A stretch of 64,000 bases of DNA. Origin: Bacillus sp. HNG (GTDB taxonomy: Bacteria; Bacillota; Bacilli; Bacillales; Bacillaceae_L). Positions within the stretch are counted from its first letter, which is position 1. The number at the start of each line of letters is the position of its first letter. This document shows positions 17,479-27,254 of this stretch, piece after piece. Below the pieces are notes generated by a model that was given only the letters and a program-made list of their open reading frames with translations, was not told the origin of the DNA and did not search any database. The stretch spans positions 62,001 to 126,000 of the forward strand of contig NZ_QUQV01000006.1 of NCBI RefSeq assembly GCF_003400205.1. Direction: 5' to 3'. The position numbers and the translations under genes were made by a program.

Positions 17479-17696
17479 ACTGAACCCTCATTTTTTGAAA
17501 ATATGTAAAAATTCTATCTGTATATGAATTAAAGGTCAACCGCTTTTGTCGAATTACCAAAATTTTTGTCGAATTATAAATTGAGATGTAAGGGCACATA
17601 CTAAAACGATGTCTTAAAAAATATCTTGTCATTTTGATTGAAGCCGATTATAGTAAAGTGGTAATGACAACTGTCAAGACACTAGGAGGATATATC

Positions 17697-18896
17697 ATGA
17701 CAGAAAAAACAATCTCAAAGAGGAGGCTTCTTGGTATTGCAGGGCTCGGCTGGATGTTTGATGCCATGGATGTCGGGATGCTTTCTTTTATTATTGCAGC
17801 ACTGCACACAGATTGGGGTTTGACACCGGAACAGATGGGCTGGATCGGGAGTGTCAACTCAATCGGGATGGCTGTCGGCGCTCTTCTATTCGGCCTTTGG
17901 GCGGATAAGATTGGTAGGAAGAATATCTTTATTATGACCTTATTATTATTTTCACTTGCGAGTGGATTTTCCGCATTAACAACTTCCCTATTTTTATTTT
18001 TAGTACTTCGCTTTTTTGTTGGGATGGGGCTTGGCGGAGAATTACCGGTTGCTTCAACACTCGTTTCAGAGAGTGTAGAGGCGAAAGAGCGTGGGAGAAT
18101 AGTTGTTCTACTTGAAAGCTTTTGGGCATTTGGTTGGCTCCTTGCAGCACTTATTTCATATTTTGTTATTCCGTCATATGGCTGGCGAATTGCCCTTATT
18201 ATTAGTGCGGTACCTGCTCTTTATGCGATTTATTTGCGGCTTAATCTTCCAGACTCTCCAGCGTTTGCACCAAAGAAAGTGGAGAAACGTACGGTTTTCC
18301 AAAACGTCCGAGATGTGTGGTCGAAGAAATATGCACGCTCCACATTCGTTCTTTGGATGGTCTGGTTTACAGTTGTTTTTTCTTACTATGGAATGTTCCT
18401 TTGGTTACCAAGTGTTATGGTAATGAAAGGATTTAGTATGATTCAAAGTTTCGAATATGTGTTAATCATGACCCTCGCTCAGCTACCAGGTTATTTTACA
18501 GCTGCTTGGCTCATTGAACGGGTAGGGAGAAAATTTGTACTTGTTACTTATTTGCTAGGAACCGCAGGGTCTGCTCTTGTTTTCGGGCAGGCAGAAACGA
18601 CTGCAGTTCTCATTGTTTCAGGTATCTTATTATCATTTTTCAACCTTGGTGCATGGGGGGCTTTATATGCGTACACACCAGAACAATATCCGGCTATCAT
18701 TCGTGGGACAGGTGCTGGTATGGCCGCAGCAATTGGGCGAGTCGGTGGAATTCTTGGACCACTCCTCGTAGGCTCACTTGTTTCTAAAGGTCAATCCATT
18801 AGTTTCATTTTTACGCTATTTTGCATAAGTATTGTAATAGGTGTCATTACACTTGCCTTTTTTGGGAAAGAAACAAAGCAGATTGAATTAACCTAA
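17697..18896 (+). CDS. MFS transporter, NiaP/YceI-like
   Basis: A 399-residue 12-helix major facilitator protein. GWMFDAMDVGMLSF in TM1 and GLWADKIGRKN in loop 2-3 are typical of the metabolite:H+ symporter group that includes B. subtilis YceI (NiaP, niacin uptake). The niacin assignment is by resemblance only. The ATG at 17697 is chosen because CTAGGAGGATA is correctly spaced; the frame runs 21 codons further upstream without a ribosome site. Confidence 0.75.
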   Translation: MTEKTISKRRLLGIAGLGWMFDAMDVGMLSFIIAALHTDWGLTPEQMGWIGSVNSIGMAVGALLFGLWADKIGRKNIFIMTLLLFSLASGFSALTTSLFLFLVLRFFVGMGLGGELPVASTLVSESVEAKERGRIVVLLESFWAFGWLLAALISYFVIPSYGWRIALIISAVPALYAIYLRLNLPDSPAFAPKKVEKRTVFQNVRDVWSKKYARSTFVLWMVWFTVVFSYYGMFLWLPSVMVMKGFSMIQSFEYVLIMTLAQLPGYFTAAWLIERVGRKFVLVTYLLGTAGSALVFGQAETTAVLIVSGILLSFFNLGAWGALYAYTPEQYPAIIRGTGAGMAAAIGRVGGILGPLLVGSLVSKGQSISFIFTLFCISIVIGVITLAFFGKETKQIELT

Positions 18897-19013
18897 AAAA
18901 GAATTATTAGTAGACAATGGTATAGATTTCAAGATATTTCTAGTAATTAAGGGTTGACGGATTTATAGATATTATTGTAGTATAAAAAAACAATCGAATA
19001 AGGCCTCACTTTT

Positions 19014-19181
19014 TCATAGTGAGGTAGAGGCGCGATATTTAACAGTCTTTAGTGGAGTTTGAGAAGCAGTGATACTAAGGAGAAGGAAATGTCGCCGAAG
19101 TGTGTAATAATCTCAGTATTACATGCTGGGTCTGCAGTTAAGAGCTGCAGGACTGTCTCAATAAACCCTCCGTTTATTGAG
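19014..19181 (+). promoter_or_regulatory. Lysine riboswitch (L box) with antiterminator
   Basis: The conserved L-box blocks are present in order: GAGGTAGAGGCGCGA, AAGGAGAAGG, GTCGCCGAAG, TGCTGGGTCTGCAG and GAGCTGCAGGACTGTC. CTCAATAAAC (19157-19166) and GTTTATTGAG (19172-19181) form a 10-bp hairpin that shares the closing CTCA and can act as the alternative structure. Upstream CCTCACT (19005-19011) could also pair with the 5' strand. Lysine binding should favour the terminator at 19231. Confidence 0.88.
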
Positions 19182-19230
19182 TTGTGCTATCTCATTTGGG
19201 ATAAAAGAGAGGACTTTAGGGAAACGATAC

Positions 19231-19262
19231 AGCGACCTGGGTATATCTCAGGTCGCTTTTTT
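19231..19262 (+). terminator. Riboswitch terminator
   Basis: AGCGACCTG (19231-19239) pairs with CAGGTCGCT (19249-19257) around a 9-nt loop, and six T follow. It lies between the L box and the ABC importer and is the expression platform. Confidence 0.9.
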
Positions 19263-19297
19263 GTCGAAATCTAACAAAAAACAGGAGGAAATACATC

Positions 19298-20137
19298 ATG
19301 AGAAACAAACTATTTTTATTCGCAGTTTTATTGACTTCTACTATTCTTTTATTAGCAGGGTGTGGGACAAGCAGTAGTTCTGATTCTGGATCAACTTCAG
19401 AGGAGAATACATTTAAGGTTGGGCTTGAAGCTGGATATGCGCCATTTAACTGGACTCAAAACGATGATTCTAACGGTGCAGTTAAAATTAAAGGGTCTCA
19501 AGAATATGCAGGCGGATATGATGTAGAAATCGCGAAAAAAGTGGCTGAAGGATTAGGAAAAGAATTAGTGATTGTCAAAACAGAGTGGGATGGACTTGTA
19601 CCGGCTCTAACATCAGGGAAAATTGATGCGATTATTGCAGGTATGTCACCGACAGCAGAACGTAAAGAAGCAATCGACTTTTCGGAAAATTACTATACTT
19701 CAAATCTAGTAATGGTAGTGAAGAAAGGCAGCAAGTATGAAAATGCTACTTTAATCCAAGATTTCACTGGAGCAAAAATTACAGCTCAATTAAATACGTT
19801 CCACTATTCAGTGATCAATCAAATTGAAGGCGTTGAGAAGAAAACAGCGATGGACAACTTCCCAGCAATGAGAGTGGCTCTTGAATCAGGAATGATTGAT
19901 GGATACGTTTCAGAGCGTCCAGAAGGTGTTAGTGCTTCATCTGCAAATGAGAACTTTGTAATGGTAGAGTTTGAAGATGGATTTAAAACATCACCAGATG
20001 ATACAGCAATCGCAGTTGGACTTCAAAAGGGCAGTGCCTTAACAGATAAAATCAATGAAATTTTAGCAGGTATCTCTGAAGAAGAACGTACAAGCATTAT
20101 GGATTCAGCGATTAAAAATCAACCTGCAGCACAATAA
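19298..20137 (+). CDS. Amino acid (lysine) ABC transporter substrate-binding lipoprotein
   Basis: A 279-residue family-3 solute-binding protein. The signal peptide ends at the lipobox cysteine C22 (LLAGCG). The binding domain starts with VGLEAGYAPFNW and carries VGLVPAL-type and GMSPTAERKEAIDFS segments of polar amino acid binders. The lysine riboswitch just upstream identifies the likely ligand. It is the first gene of an SBP-permease-ATPase operon and has a good GGAGGAA site. Confidence 0.9.
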   Translation: MRNKLFLFAVLLTSTILLLAGCGTSSSSDSGSTSEENTFKVGLEAGYAPFNWTQNDDSNGAVKIKGSQEYAGGYDVEIAKKVAEGLGKELVIVKTEWDGLVPALTSGKIDAIIAGMSPTAERKEAIDFSENYYTSNLVMVVKKGSKYENATLIQDFTGAKITAQLNTFHYSVINQIEGVEKKTAMDNFPAMRVALESGMIDGYVSERPEGVSASSANENFVMVEFEDGFKTSPDDTAIAVGLQKGSALTDKINEILAGISEEERTSIMDSAIKNQPAAQ

Positions 20138-20150
20138 AAAAATGCTAGAA

Positions 20151-20180
20151 ACCGGCTGTACCTCACTTACAGTCGGTTTT
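20151..20180 (+). terminator. Attenuating hairpin between binding protein and permease
   Basis: ACCGGCTGTA (20151-20160) pairs with TACAGTCGGT (20168-20177, one G-U), then four T. Such a hairpin usually stabilises the upstream binding-protein mRNA and lowers read-through into the permease. Confidence 0.6.
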
Positions 20181-20202
20181 AAAGAGTAAAGGAGGAAGAA
20201 AG

Positions 20203-20949
20203 ATGAGTTTTGAGTGGGTCATACGAATTATCACAGAAAACTGGCCAATGTTCCTTCGTGGTGCGGGTGTAACACTATTAATTGCTCTTATTGGGACAAT
20301 CTTTGGGGCAGTGATTGGATTAATCGCAGGAGTAATTCGTACCATTCCGATGCCTGAACGCAGAGTGAACAAGATTTTTTTAAAAGTCATTAATGCCATC
20401 CTCTCCATCTATATTGAATTCTTCCGTGGAACACCGATGATTGTACAAGCGATGGTTATTTATTATGGTTCTGCGTTAGCATTTGGTATAGATATGAATG
20501 TTTTTGTTGCAGCGATTATTGTTGTATCAATCAATACAGGCGCCTATATGGCTGAGTATGTTCGCGGTGGGATTGTATCGATTGATAAGGGACAGTTTGA
20601 AGCAGCACATGCAATTGGAATGAATCATTTTCAAACGATGTGGAATGTTGTATTACCACAGGTTATACGTAATATTCTACCTGCAACAGGTAATCAATTT
20701 GTGATTAATATTAAAGATACATCCGTTTTAAATGTGATTTCAGTTACAGAATTATATTTCGTGACAAAATCGATATCAGGCAATAACTTTAGATATTTTG
20801 AATCATTTTTCGTAGCATGTATGATCTATTTTGTGATGACCTTCATAGTCACTAGAATACTACTATACTTTGAAAAAAAATTAGATGGCTCTGATACCTA
20901 TACGATGATTGGGAATGATCGACCTATCCAAGCAAATCAACAACAATAG
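20203..20949 (+). CDS. Amino acid (lysine) ABC transporter permease
   Basis: A 248-residue HisM/GlnP-type permease with five membrane segments. The EAA loop is clear: EAAHAIGMNHFQTMWNVVLPQ. It is preceded by AAAGGAGGAAG and lies 18 bp before the ATPase. It forms the membrane channel of the importer controlled by the L box. Confidence 0.92.
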   Translation: MSFEWVIRIITENWPMFLRGAGVTLLIALIGTIFGAVIGLIAGVIRTIPMPERRVNKIFLKVINAILSIYIEFFRGTPMIVQAMVIYYGSALAFGIDMNVFVAAIIVVSINTGAYMAEYVRGGIVSIDKGQFEAAHAIGMNHFQTMWNVVLPQVIRNILPATGNQFVINIKDTSVLNVISVTELYFVTKSISGNNFRYFESFFVACMIYFVMTFIVTRILLYFEKKLDGSDTYTMIGNDRPIQANQQQ

Positions 20950-20967
20950 GAAGAAGGAGGAGAGAAT

Positions 20968-21708
20968 ATGGAAAAGATTATTGATATTCAACATTTAAGC
21001 AAATCCTTTGGCACTCATGAAGTATTAAAAGATATTGATTTCTCGGTGAATAAAGGAGAAGTTGTCTCCATCATCGGTTCCTCCGGATCTGGTAAATCAA
21101 CTCTTCTTCGTTGTATTAATCTATTAGAAAGACCTAGCGGCGGGCAAATTGTCTATCAAGGTGAAAATATATTGGATAACAAGCATGATGTCGCTACCTA
21201 TCGTAGACATTTAGGAATGGTTTTCCAACAATTTAACTTATTTAATAATCATAATGTCCTTAGCAATTGTGTGGTAGGACAAGTAAAAGTATTGAAACGC
21301 TCCAAGGAAGAAGCTGAGAGAGTAGCGATGAAATACTTAAAGGTTGTTGGCATGGATAAATATATTAACGCCAAGCCAAAGCAATTATCAGGTGGGCAAA
21401 AGCAGCGTGTGGCGATTGCAAGAGCACTATCGATGGAACCAGATGTTATGTTGTTTGATGAACCAACATCAGCTCTTGATCCTGAAATGGTAGGAGAAGT
21501 TCTTAAAGTCATGAAAGAGCTTGCTGACTCTGGTCTAACGATGTTAATCGTAACGCACGAAATGGAATTTGCAAAAGAAGTATCGGACCGAGTCGTATTT
21601 ATGGACAAGGGAGTTATTGCAGAAGAAGGAAAACCAGAGCACATCTTCAATAACCCAACACAAGAGCGTACGAGGGAATTCCTAAAACGCACTTTAGTTC
21701 ACGCATAA
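20968..21708 (+). CDS. Amino acid (lysine) ABC transporter ATP-binding protein
   Basis: A 246-residue ABC ATPase. Walker A is GSSGSGKST (about 36-44), the Q-loop is VFQQFNLF, the signature is [15 protein letters not shown], Walker B is [12 protein letters not shown], and the H-loop is VTHEM. It is of the polar amino acid (GlnQ/HisP) type and the last gene of the operon. AGAAGGAGGAG precedes the ATG. Confidence 0.94.
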   Translation: MEKIIDIQHLSKSFGTHEVLKDIDFSVNKGEVVSIIGSSGSGKSTLLRCINLLERPSGGQIVYQGENILDNKHDVATYRRHLGMVFQQFNLFNNHNVLSNCVVGQVKVLKRSKEEAERVAMKYLKVVGMDKYINAKPKQLSGGQKQRVAIARALSMEPDVMLFDEPTSALDPEMVGEVLKVMKELADSGLTMLIVTHEMEFAKEVSDRVVFMDKGVIAEEGKPEHIFNNPTQERTREFLKRTLVHA

Positions 21709-21740
21709 CATAATGAAATAATGTATTTGATTATTGAAGG

Positions 21741-21766
21741 ACCGGGCGTTGGCTCGGTTTTTTTTT
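21741..21766 (+). terminator. Terminator of the lysine ABC operon
   Basis: ACCGGGC (21741-21747) pairs with GCTCGGT (21752-21758) over a GTTG loop and is followed by nine T. It lies immediately before the tandem array. Confidence 0.85.
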
Positions 21767-21780
21767 ATGACCACATTTGG

Positions 21781-22848
21781 ATGAAGGACATTCCGCCTAT
21801 GAATTTTTTCGGAAAAGTCCTTCATCAAGGGTATGAAGGACTTTCCGTCTATGAATTTGTTCGGAAAAGTACTTCATCAAGGTTATGAAGGACATTCCGT
21901 CTATGAATTTGTTCGGAAAAGTCCTTCATCGGGGTTATGAAGGACATTCCGAAGAAGAACCCATGCGGAAAAGTCCTTCATCGAGGTTATGAAGGACATT
22001 CCGACCAAGAACCCACATGGAAAAGTCCTTCATCAAGGTTATGAAGGACTTTCTGAAGAAGAACCCATGTGGAAAAGTCCTTCATCGAGGTTATGAAGGA
22101 CATTCTGAAGAAGAACCCATGCAGAAAAGTCCTTCATCAAGGTTATGAAGTACATTCCGAAGAAGAACCCATGCGGAAAAGTCCTTCATCGAGGTTATGA
22201 AGAACATTCCGAAGAAGAACCCATGCGGAAAGGTCCTTCATCGAAGTTATGAAGGGCATTCCGAAGAAGAAACCACATGGAAAAGTCCTTCATCGAGGTT
22301 ATGAAGGACATTCCGAAAAAGAACCCATGCGGAAAAGTCCTTCATCGAGGTTATGAAGGACATTCCGAAGAAGAACCCATGCGGAAAAGTCCTTCATCGA
22401 AGTTATGAAGGGCATTCCGTCTATGAATTTGTTCGGAAAAGTCCTTCATCAAGGTTATGAAGGACATTTCGACGAAGAACCCACGCGTAAAAGTCCTTCA
22501 TTGAGGTTATGAAGGACATTCCGACGAAGAACCCACGCGTAAAAGTCCTTCATTGAGGTTATGAAGGACATTCCGACGAAGAAAACGTTCGAAAAAGTCC
22601 TTCATCGAGGTTATGAAGGACATTCTGAAGAAGAACCCATGCAGAAAAGTCCTTCATCAAGGTTATGAAGGACATTCCGAAGAAGAACCCATACAGAAAA
22701 GTCCTTCATCAAGGTTATGAAAGACATTCCGAAGAAGAACCCACGCGTAAAAGTCCTTCATCGAAGTTATGAAGGACATTCCGACGAAGAAAACGTTCGA
22801 AAAAGTCCTTCATCGGGGTTATGAAGGACATTCCGACCAAGAAACCAA
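21781..22848. repeat. Tandem array of 52-bp palindromic units (20 full plus one partial)
   Basis: ATGAAG begins exactly every 52 bp from 21781 to 22821, 21 times, with no insertion or deletion. Each unit has two parts. One is a near-constant inverted repeat GTCCTTCAT-7 nt-ATGAAGGAC; the other is a variable linker, mostly closed by TTCCG/CGGAA. In units 7 and 17 the linker arms change together to TTCTG/CAGAA, which keeps pairing. Linkers fall into a few classes (AAGAAGAACCCATG, TCTATGAATTTGTT, ACGAAGAACCCACG, ACGAAGAAAACGTT). Units 7 and 17 have identical linkers. 52 is not a multiple of 3 and no frame stays open, so it is non-coding. 52 bp is close to five helical turns. Confidence 0.93.
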
Positions 22849-22877
22849 CAGATTTTACAAATAAATCCGCTACTTTT

Positions 22878-23105
22878 TTATTGTTGTTGTTCCAAGTGTT
22901 CCGAAATCTTCTCGTGGACCTGGGATTCTATCGCTTCAACATGACTTTCCTCGAAAGTATGTTTAGGATGGGGATGAAACCAATGAATCTCTCCTTCGTG
23001 GATAAGTCCTTGATAGTCTGATCCATCAACACTTATTGTGAATTGATGACGTTCATGAACCTGATCCTCAAACATTGGTCTTACTTCAATATCTTTAAAC
23101 ATCAT
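22878..23105 (-). CDS. YheE-like small protein (DUF5342-like)
   Basis: A 75-residue soluble protein with a beta-rich core (FTISVDGSDYQGLIHEGEIHWFHPHP) and a helical acidic tail. It resembles YheE-type proteins of Bacillus, function unknown. The ATG at 23105 is preceded by TAGGAGG. It is transcribed toward the 52-bp array. Confidence in the gene is good; confidence in the family is moderate. Confidence 0.65.
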   Translation of the reverse strand: MMFKDIEVRPMFEDQVHERHQFTISVDGSDYQGLIHEGEIHWFHPHPKHTFEESHVEAIESQVHEKISEHLEQQQ

Positions 23106-23206
23106 GTATTCCTCCTAAGAAGTCATTTTTTCAAGTTTTCCCTAAACATGATGGTGTATGCCTACTATTTATGTAGAGATAGAGAAATATCTAGAGGAAT
23201 TTCGAT

Positions 23207-24151
23207 CTATAAGTTTGGCATGACTTTTCTGGCACCAAGGAAAAGCCATGTGCTAAGAACGAAGGGCATGGTCAAGGCCGGAAGTCCGAATGGCTGAAGC
23301 CAAGTCGTAATACTTGCTATTAATGGAACGGTAACACAAGTAGCAATAATGCCTGAGAATAATGCAAAACGGTTTTGCTTCGTCTTAAATACGACAGACA
23401 CAGCTAAGATGGTTAAGATAGCGTTGTATCCATAAAGCCCCATATAAATCGGATTATCTTCTCCGCCAAGTAAAAACGATGTCAATAAAGCAAGCACGTT
23501 TCCTAAAACAGCATAAAGACCAAGCCTCCATCCAGCCAAAAATACCGCAACAAAAAGCAGAATACCTGATAAAGTGCTATGAATGAAGAAAATCTGTCCA
23601 ATTCCGTTAAATGCCGCTTCTGACCAGTTTATCCTCCCAGAGGTATCCAATCCCCAATAGGCAATATCTTCTGGTACTAACTTTGAGGTTAAGTGAATGG
23701 CCTTTAAACGGTAAGAAGCGAGCAATGTGAACCATGTCAGGACGATAAAAGGAAAAGTAAGAACGGGGATGCCTGTATTCTTCATTACATGAATCATGGC
23801 GGCTGTAAATAATGCCGTAACTGCAGCGCCAACAAGGGCAATTATCCAGTCGTAAGATCCTGTTAGGAATAGGGTTAGCGCTATTCCTGTTAAAACAGAG
23901 TTGTAACCTAACAGCCCTTGATTAATGGTTTCTTCCTCGACACCTCCTATTTTCCCCATCATGGTAGCAATCAAGGCTGATAAAAAGGCGATGATTCCTA
24001 AAGTATAGGAAAAGATTGTTATCGCTATGAGTATGATAATTCCAGAAAGAGCATTTTCAATGAGCATAACTTGAGAAACGCCTTTTAGTGCCGCCGTCAG
24101 AAAGGGAAATAGTCTTCCTTCTGCCCATGGCTTGTGATTAGTGTTTTGCAC
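23207..24151 (-). CDS. Urea transporter (UT family)
   Basis: A 314-residue protein with about ten membrane helices in two homologous halves. Each half carries the family signature: GLLGYNSVLTGIAL (near 85) and GLYGYNAILTILAV (near 240), plus TFPFIVLTW and TMPFVLSTW. It is a passive urea channel, divergent from the urease operon and evidently its uptake partner. I choose GTG at 24151 because AAAGGATGG lies 6 nt before it; TTG at 24169 is possible but would include that site. Confidence 0.9.
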   Translation of the reverse strand: MQNTNHKPWAEGRLFPFLTAALKGVSQVMLIENALSGIIILIAITIFSYTLGIIAFLSALIATMMGKIGGVEEETINQGLLGYNSVLTGIALTLFLTGSYDWIIALVGAAVTALFTAAMIHVMKNTGIPVLTFPFIVLTWFTLLASYRLKAIHLTSKLVPEDIAYWGLDTSGRINWSEAAFNGIGQIFFIHSTLSGILLFVAVFLAGWRLGLYAVLGNVLALLTSFLLGGEDNPIYMGLYGYNAILTILAVSVVFKTKQNRFALFSGIIATCVTVPLIASITTWLQPFGLPALTMPFVLSTWLFLGARKVMPNL

Positions 24152-24431
24152 GAAAATCCATCCTTTCAAAAATGAACCGCAATCGATTCCAAAGCAGAAA
24201 CTGCTACTTCACGCCAGTAATTCTATCCTTTGTTTGTTTTCACCTAGCTAGTATCCCCTGTTAATAAGGATAAAATAAAAAGAACTTATTTCAGAAGGGA
24301 GCTTAACGTAAAAAATCCAGTTGTTTGTCAGTGGTTTTGTAAACTAAACAAACGCTGGTTTAAATAAGGTAAAATCTGGAGAACATACATAAAGGTTTAG
24401 AGTACTTTCTTATGAAAGAGGAGGATTTACT

Positions 24432-24734
24432 ATGCAATTATCACCGCGTGAGATAGACAAGCTCATGATCGTTGTTGCGGCTGACCTAGCTAGGCGCAGG
24501 AGAGAAAGAGGTTTGAAATTAAACTATCCGGAAGCAGTTGCACTTCTTACCTATGAAGTATTAGAAGGTGCACGGGATGGAAAGACAGTTGCAGAATTGA
24601 TGGAATATGGCGCCACGATTTTGACAAGTGATGATGTAATGGAAGGAATCCCGGAGATGCTTGATGATATCCAGGTAGAAGCTACCTTTCCAGATGGAAC
24701 AAAGCTTGTAACAGTACATAGTCCAATTAAATAA
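24432..24734 (+). CDS. ureA: Urease gamma subunit
   Basis: A 100-residue protein, the usual length for UreA. It has [24 protein letters not shown] at the start (given here as segments SPREIDKL and VAADLARRR) and VTVHSPIK at the end, both family-typical. First gene of ureABCEFGD; AGAGGAGG precedes the ATG. The holoenzyme hydrolyses urea to ammonia and carbamate. Confidence 0.97.
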   Translation: MQLSPREIDKLMIVVAADLARRRRERGLKLNYPEAVALLTYEVLEGARDGKTVAELMEYGATILTSDDVMEGIPEMLDDIQVEATFPDGTKLVTVHSPIK

Positions 24735-24755
24735 AAAGTGACAGGAGGCTATTTC

Positions 24756-25079
24756 ATGCAGCCAGGCCAATTATTTTTAAAAGAAGAAGACATCATTTGT
24801 AATGCCGGAAGGGAAGCATCCAAATTGACTGTGACAAATACAGGAGACCGTCCTGTTCAGGTAGGGTCTCATTTTCACTTTTATGAAGTTAATGAAGCAC
24901 TTCAATTTGATAGAGATCAAGCATACGGAAAGCGCCTAAACATCCCAGCTGGAGCAGCTGTACGTTTTGAACCGGGGGATGAAAAGGAAATCGAGCTGAT
25001 TGATTATGCCGGAGAACGCCGTGTCTATGGATTTAATAATAAGGTAGACGGCTCACTAGAAAAGGGGGGTAACCAATGA
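24756..25079 (+). CDS. ureB: Urease beta subunit
   Basis: A 107-residue protein with the UreB core [29 protein letters not shown] and GNRR-like ERRVYGFN segments. ATG 24756 is used because GACAGGAGG lies before it; an in-frame GTG at 24738 lacks a ribosome site. It ends with a 4-bp overlap on ureC. Confidence 0.96.
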   Translation: MQPGQLFLKEEDIICNAGREASKLTVTNTGDRPVQVGSHFHFYEVNEALQFDRDQAYGKRLNIPAGAAVRFEPGDEKEIELIDYAGERRVYGFNNKVDGSLEKGGNQ

Positions 25080-26788
25080 GTTTCAAGATGTCTCGGAAAC
25101 AATATGCTCAAATGTATGGACCGACTACAGGAGATTCTATCCGTTTAGCAGATACGGATATACTGATTCAAATTGAGAAGGACCATACCACCTATGGAGA
25201 AGAAGTGGTATTCGGTGGAGGAAAGGTAATTCGTGATGGAATGGGGCAACACCCTCTAGTAACACGTGGCGATGGAATTGCCGATGTGGTCATTACCAAC
25301 GCTGTCATTCTAGACTATACCGGCATTTATAAAGCGGATATCGGAATCCGCGATGGGAAAATTGCGGGAATCGGAAAAGCTGGTAACCCATTGATCATGG
25401 ACAACGTGGATATTGTGATTGGGGCCGGAACGGAAATCATTGCTGGTGAAGGAATGATTGTAACAGCTGGTGGAATCGATACCCACGTTCATTTTATTAA
25501 CCCGACACAAATACGAACAGCATTAGCTTCAGGACTTACAACATTGATTGGGGGCGGGACTGGCCCAGCTGCAGGATCAAAAGCAACAACGGTTACTCCT
25601 GGTGCATGGCATATGCACAAAATGCTCCAAGCAGCTGAAGGATTGCCAATTAACGTTGGATTCACTTCAAAAGGACAAGCGACTGCTGAAGAGCCACTGG
25701 CAGAGCAAGTGCGTGCTGGTGCTATAGGTCTGAAAGTTCATGAAGACTGGGGAGCAACTCCTTCTGCCCTAGATTATGCATTAAGGGTTGCTGAAAAATA
25801 TGATGTGCAGGTCGCTCTTCATGCCGATACGTTAAATGAAGGCGGTTTTATGGAAAATACGATGGCAGCGATTAAAGACCGTGTCCTTCATATGTACCAC
25901 ACAGAAGGAGCAGGCGGCGGGCATGCACCGGATCTTATCAAATCCGCAAGCTATATGAACATTCTTCCATCTTCAACAAATCCGACCCTGCCTTATACAA
26001 TAAACACAGTGGATGAGCATATGGACATGCTAATGGTTTGTCATCACTTAAATCCTTCTATTCCCGAGGATCTTGCATTTGCCGATTCGCGTATTAGACG
26101 TGAAACCATTGCTGCTGAGGATATTCTCCAAGATATGGGTGTGTTTAGTATGACGAGCTCGGATGCACAGGCGATGGGGCGGATAGCCGAAGTGATTTTG
26201 CGGACATGGCAAGTGGCTGACAAAATGAAAAAGCAAAGAGGAAGTTTAGAGGGTGACACGGAGCTTTCTGATAATAATCGTGCAAAGCGTTATGTCGCTA
26301 AATATACAATTAACCCTGCAATCACCCATGGAATTTCTGAGTATGTGGGATCCATCGAAGTTGGAAAAATTGCCGACCTTGTGATTTGGAATCCAGCCTT
26401 CTTCGGGGTGAAACCAGAAATGATTCTGAAAAATGGATTTGTTGTTGAGGGCTTGATGGGCGATGCGAACGCGTCTATCCCCACACCGCAGCCAGTTATT
26501 TATCGTCCAATGTATGCGCAATATGGAAAAGCGTTATCTAGCTCATCGATTACGTTTATTTCTCAAGCTGCTTTCGATGAGAAAGTGCATGAAAAGCTTG
26601 GATTGCAAAAGATGATTCTTCCTGTTCGCGGCATTCGGAAACTGACGAAGAAAGACATGAAATTGAATTCCGAAACTCCCGAAATAACGGTGGATCCGCA
26701 AACCTATGAAGTAAAAGTAAACGGCGAATTAATTTCATGTGAACCGGTTGACCAGGTACCGATGGGACAACGATATTTCCTATTTTGA
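25076..26788 (+). CDS. ureC: Urease alpha (catalytic) subunit
   Basis: A 570-residue nickel metallohydrolase of normal length. The Ni ligands are in place: H137 and H139 (THVHF), the carbamylated lysine K220 (GLKVHEDWG), HADT, GGGHAPD, and the aspartate in SSDAQAMG. The flap histidine is H323 (VCHHLNP). All residues needed for activity are present. It overlaps ureB by 4 bp. Confidence 0.98.
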   Translation: MSFKMSRKQYAQMYGPTTGDSIRLADTDILIQIEKDHTTYGEEVVFGGGKVIRDGMGQHPLVTRGDGIADVVITNAVILDYTGIYKADIGIRDGKIAGIGKAGNPLIMDNVDIVIGAGTEIIAGEGMIVTAGGIDTHVHFINPTQIRTALASGLTTLIGGGTGPAAGSKATTVTPGAWHMHKMLQAAEGLPINVGFTSKGQATAEEPLAEQVRAGAIGLKVHEDWGATPSALDYALRVAEKYDVQVALHADTLNEGGFMENTMAAIKDRVLHMYHTEGAGGGHAPDLIKSASYMNILPSSTNPTLPYTINTVDEHMDMLMVCHHLNPSIPEDLAFADSRIRRETIAAEDILQDMGVFSMTSSDAQAMGRIAEVILRTWQVADKMKKQRGSLEGDTELSDNNRAKRYVAKYTINPAITHGISEYVGSIEVGKIADLVIWNPAFFGVKPEMILKNGFVVEGLMGDANASIPTPQPVIYRPMYAQYGKALSSSSITFISQAAFDEKVHEKLGLQKMILPVRGIRKLTKKDMKLNSETPEITVDPQTYEVKVNGELISCEPVDQVPMGQRYFLF

Positions 26789-26798
26789 GGTGAAGATC

Positions 26799-27254
26799 TT
26801 GTTAGTAGAAAGAATTGTAACAAATATTGATGATATGGAAAAAGAAGAGATTGAAAAGCGCCATATTGAAAAGGTGTTCCTTGAGAGCGATCATTTGATG
26901 AAACGGATTCAGAGGGTGACGACCGACCATGGCAAGGAAATTGGAATTCGATTAAAAGAACCGCGTGACTTCGTTGCTGGTGATGTTCTCTATATGGATG
27001 ATAAGAACTTAATCATCATAGATGTCCTCTCCGATGAGTTAATTGTAATAAAACCACGTACCCTGATGGAGATGGGGACAATTGCCCATCAGTTGGGGAA
27101 TCGTCATCTACCCGCCCAATTTGAAGGGGACGAGATGCTTGTCCAGTATGATTACCTTGTTGAAGAATTACTGAACGAACTTCAGATTCCTTATCAACGA
27201 GAAAAGCGGAAAGTGAAAAAGGCCTTTCGCCATATCGGGCACAGCCATGGATAA
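26799..27254 (+). CDS. ureE: Urease accessory protein UreE (nickel metallochaperone)
   Basis: A 151-residue protein that delivers Ni2+ to the UreG/F/D complex. It has the UreE peptide-binding domain, the central [13 protein letters not shown] motif with the interface histidine, and a short His tail (HIGHSHG). TTG 26799 follows GAGGTGAAG, 10 bp after the ureC stop; upstream in-frame extension would run into ureC. It overlaps ureF by 8 bp. Confidence 0.95.
   Translation: MLVERIVTNIDDMEKEEIEKRHIEKVFLESDHLMKRIQRVTTDHGKEIGIRLKEPRDFVAGDVLYMDDKNLIIIDVLSDELIVIKPRTLMEMGTIAHQLGNRHLPAQFEGDEMLVQYDYLVEELLNELQIPYQREKRKVKKAFRHIGHSHG

Noticed and set aside
21249-21692. 147-codon minus-strand open frame
   Set aside because: Antisense to the lysine ABC ATPase; no ribosome site and no recognisable protein.
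21781-22848. Reading the 52-bp array as a CRISPR array
   Set aside because: The linkers recur and fall into a few classes, the units have no unique spacers, and no cas genes are nearby.
24300-24365. Possible TnrA-type nitrogen box upstream of urease
   Set aside because: TGTCA-N7-TGTAA fits only one half of TGTNA-N7-TNACA, so the match is too weak.
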